Positions 13,301-22,543 of a stretch of 64,000 bases of DNA are shown here, one piece after another (position 1 is the first letter of the stretch; every line of letters begins with the position of its first letter). This DNA is from Ctena decussata (Eukaryota > Mollusca > Bivalvia > Lucinida > Lucinidae). Below the pieces are notes generated by a model, which did not search any database, was not told the DNA's origin, and was given only the letters and a program-made list of their open reading frames with translations. The stretch is from the NCBI GenBank assembly GCA_963989385.1, contig OZ022503.1, positions 63,896,123 through 63,960,122 of the forward strand, written 5' to 3'. The translations under genes and the position numbers were made by a program.

Positions 13301-16300
13301 ACCATTGGTCGAAGTACTTCTTTTTAACCACAAACTGAAACTTCATAATGTTAAAACGATCACTGTCTGTGTTTACATTATTATCTTTATTTAGTTCATC
13401 AATGAAAATATGTGGCTGTTTTAATAGTATAAAATATCACAGTGACCATATATCTCGTGAGATGTATCTATAAAAAGCGCAGAATTACTCAGTGAAAATT
13501 ATGTATTTGGTTAAACATGTTGGACAAAGCAAACAAATGCCTAAACATTTTAGCCGTAGTATTGCTAAAATGGTATGCACTTATTTCAAAATGTGTCACT
13601 TTCACCGATGATAACATAAGAAAACTGATATTTAAGTATGCCAGATATTTATTCTACATTTTCCTTGTTTTATAACGATATCTGCGACTGTATAGAATAT
13701 CACAAAGTGATTTTTTATTCCATTTACATGTCTTTTAACTCCTGGGTCAAGTTCACCACTAAACAAATGTGCATAATTAGGTACACGCCAACCGACGAAA
13801 CTATGGACCATATTCTAAACATATATCATCCTATATGTATATATATTAATCTTTATGTTGTAGCTACTCAACGGAAGTGTTCTTTACCGACAACGAAAAT
13901 TATGTGTGCTCTCAGTTTAATTGGTTACTTCAAGACTTGATAAAAGCCAATGAGAATAGACATAAGAGACCTTGGATCATTGCGCTCGGTCATCGGCCCA
14001 TGTACTGCTCAAATAACAATGGCGACGATTGCACCAACCGGTTTACACATCGATGGGTAAAATACGGGTAAGTTGTGACGATATTTAACCATTTCGAAAT
14101 GTTCATTTTGTTGGTCCAATATTTGTTACGATGTTCCCAAAGAGTTCAAAGGGACTGAATCCATAGCACGTGCCTCCTGAGTCTGTCATTTCCATCTCAA
14201 AACAGATCATTTTATGTCAAATATTTAGCTTCTATGTAATTTACGGACTATAATAGTCCGGAAATTACATGGAAATTATGTATTTAACATTAACTACAGA
14301 ATATCATTATGGCTATTTCCCAAGGATGTAGATGCCTTTATGCGAAAACGCTGGGACTTATTGAAGTCTTTTTTTTTTCTAAATTGACAAAAAAAATTCA
14401 AAACGCATCTAAGACCTGACATATTGAACTTTTATGACGTATACAATATTTCATTACCAGCTACATACAGGCATAACTTCCCCTTCAGGGGTAAAAAACA
14501 TGCTTGTGTGTATCATGCTTCCGATTTGGCTACTGCATTTAAATGGAGCTAGTCCTGGAACAGAAGCAACTTCGAGTAGTTTTAACATTAATTACACCAG
14601 TATTTCATGAAGTTGTTTACCATTGGTTCAAAACTCTCTGTGTCTACAGCTTTTAAAGTCCTGTCTTTTCAGTCTTGAAGATTTATTTCATGCTCAAGGT
14701 GTAGATCTAGTTATCCAGGCTCACGAACACTCATACGAACGATTGTGGCCCACGTACAATGAAGAGGTATTCAGTTACGACTATAACAGCCCCAAAGCAC
14801 CTGTCCATATAATATCTGGGGCTGCCGGGAGTACTGAAGGGGTTGACTGGATGTCTTCAACGACAGGTATATCTTTATTTTTAATAACCTTAAGTATTTG
14901 GGACAGACATGTAAGAGCAAACAGCCTAGGTCCACAAGTAACATGTGCCCAGATCTAGGAAAAGAAAATAAAACGTTGTACAAACCCATAAACAAAATAC
15001 TCTCTAATTTTTTTTCTTGTGACTCAATTAGATTTTATTTTCAGACTAAAACCTTAATGTCATACATTTTAAAGTTCATTTATTTCTTTTCGAATTCCTT
15101 TTATTAAGTCCTTGATATGAGCTAACGTTAAAAAACCCAGATCTGACTATAAAGGTTGACTACACCTATTTGAATGGTTAGGGACGTGCATAATAGTGAT
15201 TAAACGTTTATTGAATTTTCATCATTAATCAGCTTTTATAATCGGCTAGAATGATGCCACTGGATAAAGCGATATAGTCATCATTATGAAAGAGTCTGTG
15301 GAAGCGCCTTCAATTCCGAACCTTGTATCTTTTGGATCTTTCCAATGCAGTTTTCTCTTTTTCGTTAGTCACTCCACTGATATAATGTAACTTCAATATA
15401 TAAAAGTGTTTAACATTTAATCAACTGCTTCATATGTTGTACGAAATAATCCTTTTCTTATAAAAAATCTTTCAATACTAACACCATTAAACGGATTGTT
15501 TACATATTTCATCAGAAGAGTTTTTTTCCAATAGCTTATGACAGTCATGCTGACCCATTAGTTAACATTGTGTGTTTCTTTCAGATAAGTCATTCAGATT
15601 AATATACGTAATTGTTTAAAACAAAGTCTTTAAGCTATCTACTCTATACTTGGTGGAGCACACATGATGTTAACAACTATTTTATGGCCCTGTTTTTCAT
15701 TACTTATATAAGACATGGAATTTCTGGTGAATATCTTATGATAAAATAACAGTTTTATTGAACCTTTACACAATATATAATGTTTATGGTATTCATGGCC
15801 AATAAACAAAATCATTTTCTTTCATATAAAAGAATTAAAAAATTAAATCTGCAAATACTATTCAGAGCTTTACTTGTTGTTGCCATTCAGATATATATCT
15901 AATGCAACATCCCATCTTGCAGTTTAATCTTCTAGATCTTTCGTTCTCATGAGTTATTTAAGTGCACTGTGGTCCGTTCTTATAACAAATCTTCGTCCAA
16001 GTAGATAATATAAAAACTTCATTTATCTTCACTGCAGCTAGTGTTTGTGCCGTGTGGCGGCCGTAAAACGTCTCCTCGTACACCATCATAGTGCAGATTA
16101 TATTTTCTGGCCCTTTGGGATCATTGATTTTATTTGAGTGATTTTGAAAATAGAGTTCCGCTTAAGCCGGTGCTAGGGGCGTGGCTGGTGTCGCATTTTT
16201 TATTACTGGTCATGAACAGACTCAATTAAACCGAGTCTGCTATTTTCTGTTCTTTGAAGGTCTTTGATGTCTTCCTTGCTTCCAAAGGATCTTACTTTTC

Positions 16301-17893
16301 AGAACTTATTTACAAAATAAACTACTGATAGTATCTCGTTGCCGTAAAACTGCAGTGTCTTTCAGACTTAGAAAGAGTGTGACTTCCAAAGCAAAGTACT
16401 CTTACCTGTTCATTAATTTTCTGTGAGAGAACAGCACCTGTATTATATCAAGATGCATCAGTGTCAGGAATAAACTCTCTTTCAAAGTCCGGATATATAA
16501 GGATTCGAGCTTCTGTCAGTCGTTTCTTCAATTTTTCAAACGCATGCTGACATTCTTTTTTTCTAGATAAACGTCTTTACTTCTCTGTCAATATATGTTA
16601 AAGTTTTGCAATTTCAGCATATCCTTTAACGAATCTTCTATAGTATCCACACAGTGCTAGGAAATTCATTACTTCTGTTTCATGTACATGTACGGACCAT
16701 ACCTGTACAGCTTTTACCTTCTCAGGGTCAGTTGCAAAAGCTTCGTAAAAATAATATGGCTCAGGAATGAAACTGATTTTGCAAACAACTTGCATTTCTT
16801 TGGTTTTAACTTAAAGTCGGCATTTCCCACATTTTCTTACAATTGTTGCAAATATTCCACAACCTCACAAAGCTTATTCCAAAGGTAACTATGTCATCTA
16901 AGTAGAGCTACTCCATGGTTTGCACAGGGAATACAAAAGGTCCCTTGAAGATGGTAAAAATGTATAGACATAGGTGGGGAGTACTTTGACCAAAAAAAAA
17001 ATGAAAAATATTAAACGGTTTTTGAGAAAGAGTAAAAAGAAGTCCGGGCGTTTTCAGACCATCTATCGTATACTAATAAGTTTTGAATAGTTAGATCCTT
17101 TGAAAGCAAGGAATGCACCAAAGAAATGAAAATAGCAGACTCGGTTAAATTGAGTCTGTTCATGACCAGTAATAAAATGCGCAACACTGGCACGCCCCCT
17201 AGCACCAGCTTAAGCAGAACTCTATTTTCAAAATGACTCCAAATGAGCCCAATGATCCCAAAGGACCAGGAAATATAATCTAGACTATGATTTGCCTTAC
17301 ATTCTTTGTTGTTTAGTGTTAATAAAAACCATGACCTGATAATAATATATCCAAAAAGCGTTATAATCAGTATCGCTACTATTAGTTTCTACTGTTTTTC
17401 AATTGCAGGTATATCAAACAAGTGGTCAGCATTCAGAGCTGATACTGCCAGCCATTTTACCATCGGCATTCTAGAAATCCACAACAGATCTCATCTCTAC
17501 TTCGACCAGAGGGATACTACAGACAATAAAATACTCGATAGCTTCTGGCTTGTTCAAAACGAACATGGACCATTTGTAGCAAACATAACATGTTCTGGAA
17601 ACGGAACTGACCTACACCCCTCGTGCTCATGTCCTCCACCAATCAGATACATTGTTTATATTGTGTTAGCTTCCGTTGTGTTTTGTGTTGTGATATTCTT
17701 AATAGTGCTGGTCGGCTGCTTCTGTTGTAGACGTAGACGAAAATGTAGAAACAAATCTCAAGGATTTAGAACAAAATCTCAAGGATATAGAACAGTCTCT
17801 GTATCTAAGTCTAAGTCTTGCATTCGAATCAATGATGATGATACTGAATCTCTTGGCTTCGACGACAACGATGATGAAATGTTGTTGAGCTGA
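4111..17893 (+). CDS. ACP7: Purple acid phosphatase, ACP7-like, with C-terminal membrane anchor (gene span; first exon not located)
   Basis: Eight exons with GT/AG borders and compatible phases (4111-4325, 4763-4873, 6518-6673, 10585-10660, 13114-13231, 13864-14067, 14673-14866, 17409-17893) encode about 520 residues. Family knowledge: purple acid phosphatases are Fe-Zn or Fe-Mn metallophosphoesterases with a fibronectin-like N-terminal domain. Seen here: the N-terminal domain (exons 1-2), then motifs GDMG and GDFGYD (exon 3), GNHE (split over exons 4/5), GHRPMYC (exon 6) and AHEHSYER (exon 7), so every metal-ligand block is present. Exon 8 ends with a hydrophobic helix of about 27 residues, RRRRK, and a tail carrying GYRTV and DDEMLL. 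The start codon and signal peptide must lie in an upstream exon that ends in phase 1. I could not find it, and it may lie before the window. The introns are rich in transposon relics. The family call is firm; the anchoring is inferred from sequence. Confidence 0.93.
4763..4873 (+). CDS. ACP7: ACP7-like, coding exon 2
   Basis: Exactly 37 codons between TTTTACAG and GTAAGTA, phase 0 on both sides. It encodes the LKASTRYFYKVVS block typical of the end of the PAP N-terminal domain. Confidence 0.9.
4903..5004. repeat. Hairpin element in intron 2 of the phosphatase gene
   Basis: ATGGTGTACCCAAAGGGTCA at the left pairs with TGACC..GTTACACCAT at the right. The middle pairs GGTCGACCTGTATTT with AAATACGGGTCGACC. 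The stem is about 45 bp and starts 30 bp after the exon 2 donor. Confidence 0.7.
5647..5882. repeat. Family A element, copy 2 (intron 2)
   Basis: Starts GAGCCGCGACACGACAAAAC and ends GTTTTCTCGTGTCGCGGCTC, a clean terminal inverted repeat. The interior matches copy 1. Confidence 0.88.
6217..6460. repeat. Family F TIR element
   Basis: GGCCCGAGGTTATAAAACTT at the left is mirrored by AAGTTTTATAACCTCGGGGCC at the right. The interior repeats ATGCTCAGCTGAGTTGAGCA in both directions and has a long stem around CATTTTCATATT. A second family member with the same ends lies at 43684-43823. Confidence 0.78.
6518..6673 (+). CDS. ACP7: ACP7-like, coding exon 3
   Basis: 52 codons between TTTATAG and GTACTT, phase 0. 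It carries YGDMGAD (metal-ligand Asp) and HVGDFGYD (bridging Asp and the Fe-binding Tyr that gives purple enzymes their colour). These two motifs are the strongest family evidence. Confidence 0.93.
6715..6929. repeat. Family B TIR element (intron 3)
   Basis: Bounded by TA on each side. CAGTCAGCTTTCGATATCTC at the left is mirrored by GAGATATCGAGAGTTGGCTG at the right. Central inverted pair as in the 1642 copy. It starts about 40 bp after the exon 3 donor. Confidence 0.8.
7540..7825 (-). pseudogene. Mariner transposase relic, C-terminal part
   Basis: On the - strand, KANVVKELLE, WEVLDHPTFYPDLSP and (in another frame) PKLKELL-like and SLDELERPVNGEV blocks can be read. They match the C-terminal third of mariner transposases, including the third catalytic Asp in the YPDLSP motif. 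Frameshifts and a stop show it is dead. The rest of the protein is at 9395-10145, with 1.57 kb of foreign DNA in between. Confidence 0.75.
7826..9394. mobile_element. Insertion that splits the mariner relic
   Basis: Both edges carry a similar stretch, AAAAGTGGTC(T/C)GGCTATG (near 7837 and 9352), next to CCGTCGCCGG / CCGTCGGCGA. It is mostly AT-rich and has no ORF I recognise. It contains ACCATAGCTGTTTACCGAGG at 8407, a sequence also found just before the mariner relic at 7480. The class is unknown. Confidence 0.5.
9395..10145 (-). pseudogene. Mariner transposase relic, N-terminal and central part
   Basis: Reading the - strand from 10145 downwards gives a helix-turn-helix-like stretch with a decayed DENV block. 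An open segment follows with KIAARWLPH, then TVDEIWIRSFEPE (first catalytic Asp), then LIDCTPVILLDNASP (second Asp). Several frameshifts and stops break it. Order and motifs fit mariner (DD34D class). It continues at 7825-7540. Confidence 0.78.
10585..10660 (+). CDS. ACP7: ACP7-like, coding exon 4
   Basis: 25 codons plus one base between TTTTACAG and GTAAGAA. It encodes VGDDFLRKIQPFASAVPYMT and ends SPGNH; the Glu of GNHE is completed by the first two bases of the next exon. Confidence 0.92.
10713..10787. repeat. Family W element, short copy
   Basis: Edges CCCACCGGGCACA and TGTGTGCCGCTG. The interior has TTGAATTAACACTGAATTAA and GGTTGATTCAATG words. It sits about 50 bp after the exon 4 donor. 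Confidence 0.65.
10815..11309. mobile_element. TIR element K (non-autonomous DNA transposon)
   Basis: Left end AAGGCCTAAAAAATAGCCGT and GTTTCCACTAAC are mirrored by GTTAGTGGAAACACAGCTAT and TTTTTTAAGGCCT at the right. The terminal inverted repeat is about 33 bp. It is about 495 bp long with no ORF. A tract of about 45 C residues (10868-10912) sits near the left end. Confidence 0.78.
12025..12722 (-). repeat. Family C elements, two adjacent copies in reverse orientation
   Basis: The - strand shows the family C order twice. The edge GATCCTCTAT / ATGAGTGCTCATG is followed by an inner palindrome (TTATTAAACTCGTTG against CAACTCGTTTAATAA) around AGATGCTCGGC, then CGTCACGATTT, then GATTATCGTTTTCAATGCAT and CACTCTCAGATGCGACGTC. 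The last block is itself duplicated at 12030-12110. Intact relatives are at 20680, 31947 and 59893. Confidence 0.75.
13114..13231 (+). CDS. ACP7: ACP7-like, coding exon 5
   Basis: Acceptor TTTCAG ends at 13113; donor GTAGGT starts at 13232. It opens with the Glu of GNHE, then encodes YGTRFSMPG and MWYSYDIGLVHFI, the usual run before the HFIS(F)STE block of this family. Confidence 0.92.
13250..13292. repeat. Perfect-looking short hairpin after exon 5 donor
   Basis: TCTGCCATGAGATAACAAGA pairs with TCTTGTTATCACATGGCAGA across a loop of three bases. The stem is about 20 bp and begins 18 bp after the splice donor. Confidence 0.7.
13864..14067 (+). CDS. ACP7: ACP7-like, coding exon 6
   Basis: 68 codons in total between TTGTAG and GTAAGT. 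It encodes SYSTEVFFTDNENYVCSQFN, then RPWIIALGHRPMYCS (metal-ligand His in GHRPMYC) and DDCTNRFTHRWVKYG. Confidence 0.93.
14234..14270. repeat. Short palindrome in intron 6
   Basis: ATGTAATTTACGGACTATAA is followed by its near complement ending AAATTACAT. The stem is about 17 bp. There is no other feature in this intron. Confidence 0.55.
14673..14866 (+). CDS. ACP7: ACP7-like, coding exon 7
   Basis: The acceptor is TTTTCAG ending at 14672, and the preceding exon supplies the first two bases of a Gly codon. It encodes LEDLFHAQGVDLVIQAHEHS, then YERLWPTYN and VHIISGAAGSTEG. AHEHSYER supplies the last two metal-ligand histidines. The donor is GTATAT at 14867. Confidence 0.92.
14867..16084. other. 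First half of intron 7, no feature seen
   Basis: AT-rich DNA with no recognisable repeat or ORF up to the family H arm. Confidence 0.5.
16085..16291 (+). repeat. Family H repeat, left inverted arm
   Basis: Reads CATCATAGTGCAGATTATAT, then GAGTTCCGCTTAAGCCGGTG, then GTCATGAACAGACTCAATTA. It is repeated in inverted orientation at 17093-17290 on the other side of the Gypsy relic. Further H copies are at 58100-58340 and 58660-58990. Confidence 0.7.
16292..16985 (-). pseudogene. Ty3/Gypsy retrotransposon pol relic (reverse transcriptase to RNase H)
   Basis: On the - strand, from high to low coordinates, a decayed RT core with LYLDDIVTFG (the YLDD catalytic motif) is followed by an open frame reading FATDPEKVKAVQVW, then TEVMNFLALCGYYRRFVKGY. 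After a frame change come AFEKLKKRLTEARILIYPDF, FIPDTDAS and SHTLSKSERHCS, which match the RNase H region. Stops and frameshifts make it non-functional. No LTRs were found; inverted family H arms flank it instead. It lies antisense in intron 7. Confidence 0.82.
17093..17290 (-). repeat. Family H repeat, right inverted arm
   Basis: Reverse-complement match to 16085-16291 through the whole length, including the CTAGCACCAGCTTAAGC block and the AGCAGACTCGGTTAAATTG block. Confidence 0.7.
17409..17893 (+). CDS. ACP7: ACP7-like, last coding exon with membrane anchor and sorting motifs
   Basis: The acceptor TTGCAG ends at 17408 and the stop is TGA at 17891. The first part (SHFTIGILEIHNRSHLYFDQ and LDSFWLVQNEHGPF) is the usual C-terminal PAP region. 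NITCSGNGT with two glycosylation sites and a Cys/Pro stretch follow. A helix of about 27 hydrophobic residues (17648-17731) runs from YIVYIVLASVVFCVV to GCFCC and is followed by RRRRK. The tail has a KSQGFRT/KSQGYRT repeat, GYRTV (17783-17797) and an acidic end DDEMLLS (17870-17890). The Met codons upstream of 17409 are in the intron. Confidence 0.92.
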
Positions 17894-18715
17894 TATTGTC
17901 TGCTGGGACTAGTTTTGTTTGCCAAACAACGTTGAAACAATGTGGAACCAGTGTCAATCCAAACAGTTAGTGTTTCAGTGCTGTTTGCCTAATATTGAAG
18001 AGTGCATGCCTACTTGGGTAATGAGACGTCACTTGGGCGAACACAGCTTTGGCAAGCTGGCTTCTTCGAAATGGCCTGTACAACATGCTCTAACAATAAC
18101 CCCTACTATTGATTATATGAATTCTACAAAATCCAGACTTAAGTAGTATGGTAAAATGTGATCAGACTTATGTGTGCGTTTCACAATCTCAGACAAGACT
18201 TGTTTCAGGGACCAAAGCCTAACTCAGAGCCGAAGTCATGCCAACATGCGCCATTATAGGAAAAGAAACTTAAGACTACAGGTATCTTAAACGTCTAATC
18301 GAGAATCATATCAGAGTGGTTTTATACCGCGTATAATATACTATGGTCAAAACACACATGCCGAGGGTGTCGAGTATCATTATGAAAGCATGGCTCATTA
18401 GAACCTGTATAATAGCTGTATTTATTTTATTAAGACGTCGAGATCATAGAAAAACGGCTTTACAGTTAAGACCTCTTCTACATTATGGTCATACCAAGGG
18501 CTGTAATTGTATGGGTTGAAAGCCATTTACATATTTATGATTCTCGATCAGTTACAGAGAGTGTGCGTAGACTTAGGAGCAGGCTTCCTATAGGTGAGTT
18601 GACTCAGCTTTTAAAAGAAGGAATTTGTTGGTTTTGTGGTGGTGTGGCTCAATTTTCCTGTGAATCTGTGATGTTTGTTAATGCAAATAAACTTAACTGT
18701 TGGTTTTGTAATGGC
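17894..18715 (+). other. Probable 3' UTR of the phosphatase gene
   Basis: Runs from the stop codon to just past the first AATAAA (18686-18691), which is followed by a GT-rich TTGGTTTTGTAATGG stretch, as expected near a cleavage site. The short frames in it have no recognisable domain. Confidence 0.5.
18686..18691 (+). terminator. Candidate polyadenylation signal AATAAA
   Basis: First AATAAA downstream of the phosphatase stop codon (about 800 bp), with T/G-rich sequence after it. Confidence 0.5.
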
Positions 18716-19242
18716 GCTGAATAGGATGTGATAATTTTTAACAATGTCTTATTTTACAAAATCTTAAACATATCACATGATTTTTGCTTGATAATGATGT
18801 ATTTTCAATGTCGAATTTACCCTAAGTATCAGGACAGGTCACCCATTCTTTATCGGACTCAATTATTTTTTTTATTTCAACATGTCTCCTTGCCCTATCA
18901 GGAGCAATTGGCAAACAGTAAAACTCCTGATCAGACTGTTCATTAAAGCACTTGAATCTGGATATTCTCTGTTTGCCTTGACATTCATGCCTGAAAATTT
19001 AGGGTAAAAAATCCATCCAATTAATTCAGGGTTGGTAAAAAAATTAGAATGCAAAAGGGCTGTGGTGTAAACCTTTTTAAACTGAAATTATTTATTAATG
19101 AATTTTATATTTGTTACATTTATGTAATTTATTCATGTTAGTACTACCTCATTGTTAAGTCATTGTCACTATCATTAAATGCGTTGTGGCGAAATTTTTA
19201 TTTGTACTTACGCCAACTGCGCATACTCGACGTAGTATGCAC
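18716..19242. other. Intergenic, no gene seen
   Basis: AT-rich. A weak family J fragment (TTGGCAAACAGTAAAACTCC at 18907) is the only thing I recognise. Confidence 0.5.
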
Positions 19243-19380
19243 AAAACAATGGTGAAGCAAAGTTGATTCAACATTACAGTGTTGAATCAAAAGTTGTTTC
19301 AACATTACAGTGTTGAATCAAAAGTTGTTTCAACATTACAGTGTTGAATCAACGTTGTTTCATAATTTTGTGCCTGCTGG
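19243..19380. repeat. Family W element with a 36-bp internal tandem
   Basis: The right edge is TGTGCCTGCTGG. The interior repeats CAACATTACAGTGTTGAATC plus AAAAGTTGTTT about three times. The left edge (GCACAAAACAATGG) is decayed. Confidence 0.7.
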
Positions 19381-20336
19381 TAAACCTGTCTGCTGTCTGG
19401 TCTAGCATTTACAGTTCATGGTTTGGAATAGACAGTGTCTAGAGAACATCAGGATAGGTTGGCTTTGTCCATCTTAGTATGCTCCCTCAACAGAAATAGT
19501 GATGATTATTACATTTATTTCATGACGAGCGATGAATGTTTTGACCAGACTGCACATTTGTATATGCCTTTTTGGGCCTGCGCAGTCTGCATATTGCGAA
19601 ACACAGTTTTTTCCGACACTCATACCAAGTTGATATCTTTTGCACGTCCTAACTTGTTGTAATGTGTTCAGAAGATGTAAACTCAATACATATTGTTATT
19701 AGACTGTAGAATGCTTACCTAACCTTGCTAAATTTTCTGACAAGAATCATCTGCCTTCCTTTAATGTAGACGGGTTTACTTTCAGCAGAAGTAACTCTGT
19801 CAGTTTCATGTTTGCCTTCAGTGGAGGTCAACCATATAAGTATGCCATTTTGGAAACCAAGCTTTAATGTTTGCAAACTGGACTATTTAGATACTGCTCT
19901 GGAGGAGACCATCCAGGGAATTAGCTCAAATTAATCGTCATGAGTTACACTGAGTACTTGTCCATTTTTTTGATAGGCAGCATCACTCATCACTTGTTAG
20001 CATAATCATATTATATGTACTTTTGTTAGGTTATACATGTACATTTGTTAAAATATACAACTCCATATTTGTTACGTATTGAATTTTTTTACCCATTTTA
20101 CTCCGTTTCTAGATCAAAAACATGCAGTGGAATTCTATGTTTGTTTTGTTTTTAAATAAATATCAACAGTTCCTGAAATTCTTGCAAATTTTAGACTAAA
20201 CTATAAGATAAAGTTTTAAAACAATCCAATAAAAGGGTTGGTGCTGAGCAAAAATTGAGTTGTATATTAATAATTGCTCATTTTTAGCATGTTTGACACA
20301 GGATATTTTGTCGTGAATTTGTCATGCATAATATAT
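19381..20336. other. Intergenic, no gene seen
   Basis: Open frames of 60-75 codons on both strands near 19.4-19.7 kb overlap each other. They have no domain, start context or splice support. Confidence 0.5.
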
Positions 20337-20572
20337 GAGCCACGACGCGAGAAAACCAACAAAGTGGTTGTGCGCCCAGCGCAGACTCAGATCAGTCTGG
20401 GCATCCGCCCAGTCTCATCAGAGTCTTCGCTGTCCGCATGAAGGAAGCTTAGACCCTTAGCTATCGTTTAAGCGCTTAGGAAAGACTCTGATCAGACTAG
20501 GCGGATGCCCAGGCTGATCTGAGTCTACGCTGGGCGCACAACCACATTGTTGGTTTTCTCGTGTCGCAGCTC
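20337..20572. repeat. Family A element, copy 3
   Basis: Starts GAGCCACGACGCGAGAAAAC and ends GTTTTCTCGTGTCGCAGCTC. The interior matches copy 2 closely. ATAT lies on both sides and may be part of a target duplication. Confidence 0.88.
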
Positions 20573-20679
20573 ATATCATTACTTTGATTCTGCAATAGCA
20601 AACTAGAGAAACGATGATTTGTAGCGTATTCGAACAGCTAAAATTCAGATCAGCCTGTGCATCCACATTACCTTTACAT

Positions 20680-21029
20680 AGAGGATCTTACATGAGTGCT
20701 CATGTATTATTGAATTTATTAAACGAGTTGGGGAAACAGATAAGATGCGAGGCTGTGCCGAGCATCTTATCGTTTTCACCAACGAGTTTAATAAATTCAA
20801 TAATACACGAGCACGAATGCAAGATTCTATTTATCATAAGACACTGAAATCGCATTTTATTAGCAAAATTTGCACTAAAACGTCACGATTTTGCCTTGTG
20901 AAAACTCGACGTTTTATTGACGTCAACACATGAGGTTAAGGCGTAATTTGCATATTTAATCCACTTGTGGATTATCGTTTTTAATGCATGGCTTTATTAC
21001 ACTCTCAGATGCGACGTCATATGATAAAA
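20680..21029 (+). repeat. Family C element, full-length copy
   Basis: Runs from AGAGGATCTTACATGAGTGC through the TTATTAAACGAGTTGG / CCAACGAGTTTAATAA inner palindrome and GATTATCGTTTTTAATGCAT to CTCAGATGCGACGTCATATG. The inner stem flanks a GAGGC..GCCGAGCATC loop. No ORF. Confidence 0.8.
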
Positions 21030-21552
21030 GATTCATATATTTTCATGGAAACAGTTAAGGCTGATTAGATAGTGCAGATAGCAGATGCGCATCCGCATAG
21101 ATTTTACAGGACCCATATATCTCTTTGGAAACAGGGAAGGTTCTAAGCAGATTATGCAGATGAACAGGCTGAATTTAGTCTTTACATATGCCTAAGGGAT
21201 CTTTTCTCGTGACTCAGTTTTGGTATTGTTGATAAATGATATAATATTAGCGGCTGTCCCGTTTTGTAAAAGCTATCTAAAGCATACGCGAAGTTCAGAA
21301 ATATTGTCTGAATATAAGGATTTTGCATTTGCATGAAGATATGTTTTGCGTCCATCGGGCTTATAAAATGTTAAGTCTTATAGAAAGTCAGCGAAGTGTG
21401 CAATATAATTTTTCCGTCCATGAAAATATCAATATCGTAAATCAATTGACCGATATTTTTATTAATTTCCCCTATGATTTTTTTGATGGAATTACGAATT
21501 AGCGTACCGTAATTACCTGAGACATCGGGACACCACAAAGAAACAAGGTCAG

Positions 21553-21712
21553 CTTAGCTATTTTCATTTTTGCCTCTTTCTAAATGAGGCCAACTCTTAC
21601 AGGGAAGAATTTGCTCCTCAATAAGTTGACTCCAATTTCGATGGGTTCTTTTATTCAGGGTAGAAAACAGGAAGTCAGAAAAATTAAAAGTTATTCCTTT
21701 TTGCAAAAATGG
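21553..21712 (+). repeat. Family D repeat
   Basis: Contains GGCCAACTCTTACAGGGAAG, AATTTGCTCC, GTTGACTCCAATTTCGATGG and AACAGGAAGTCAGAAAAATT in the family D order. Confidence 0.6.
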
Positions 21713-21718
21713 CATTAG

Positions 21719-21932
21719 GGTCAAGTCAGCTATATTCGGACAGCAGGTAAATTCGGACAGTGACACTGTTTCCTTTATATATGTCAGTTGTTTGGAATTA
21801 AAACAAAAATACTTGGGCAAACAGTGAAAATCCTGATGAGACGGCTCATTATGAGCCGTCTCATCTAGATTTTCACTGTTTGCAATGGTATGTCCGAATT
21901 TACCTGCTGTCCGAACTTACATGACTTGATCC
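21719..21932. repeat. Stem-loop element with a second hairpin nested in its loop
   Basis: Outer arms of about 44 bp pair GGTCAAGTCAGCTATATTCG and CAGCAGGTAAATTCGGAC with the right side at 21889-21932. Inside the loop, 21818-21882 is a separate near-perfect family J hairpin (CAAACAGTGAAAATCCTGAT against its complement). Confidence 0.7.
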
Positions 21933-22543
21933 TAGAAACGTTGTAGTTAACCCATCCACCTTAATGTCATTGAGGTATTTATCAGGCATTGGACATTGAA
22001 CTAGGATTATATATTGGGAAGAAACCCCTGGGTGATTCTTTTTATTAATAATAAAACCTGCTATAACTTGAAGAATTCCACAGATAAAAACAAGATGTGG
22101 TTGATCGAATATAGGTGAAAGGGTAACGGACTAAGAATGGATCAAAACTGCATAATTGATTGATTGATTTGATGCTTAACGTCCACGGAAAACTGCATAC
22201 AGTTATAAAGAAAATCCACTTGAAATCCACAAATGCGTTAAGTTTCATGCATAAATATCAATGTTGGTGCCTCTCGTGGGGATCCGGCAAAGATTAATTC
22301 ATGAAAAAAACGTGTGGTCCGAATAATATAAGGTATGTTTTTACAACCTTGAAAAATAAAGTAAATTACATCGGCAAATAACAGTTAAATATGCTTCCCA
22401 AGGCAACAATGGTTGGCATACACATTCCTTCTTTATATTTTATATATTTGTATCGATTGACAAAGCTTGAATTCGTCAACATATCGGAATGTATTAAGGC
22501 TGGCGAGGGAAGTAATGTTATCACATCAAACTGCCCCGTTAAT

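Noticed and set aside
14867..14958. Read-through of phosphatase exon 7 into intron 7
   Set aside because: The extension (ISLFLITLSIW...) lacks family similarity, while splicing to 17409 restores it.
17306..17408. Upstream Met extension of the last phosphatase exon
   Set aside because: In-frame but lies before a good TTGCAG acceptor whose use joins the PAP sequence in phase with exon 7.
22160..22205. Retroelement tail (GATGCTTAACGTCCACGG), also seen inverted at 7480 and 8407
   Set aside because: A short shared phrase is present, but no boundaries or coding remains allow an element to be called.
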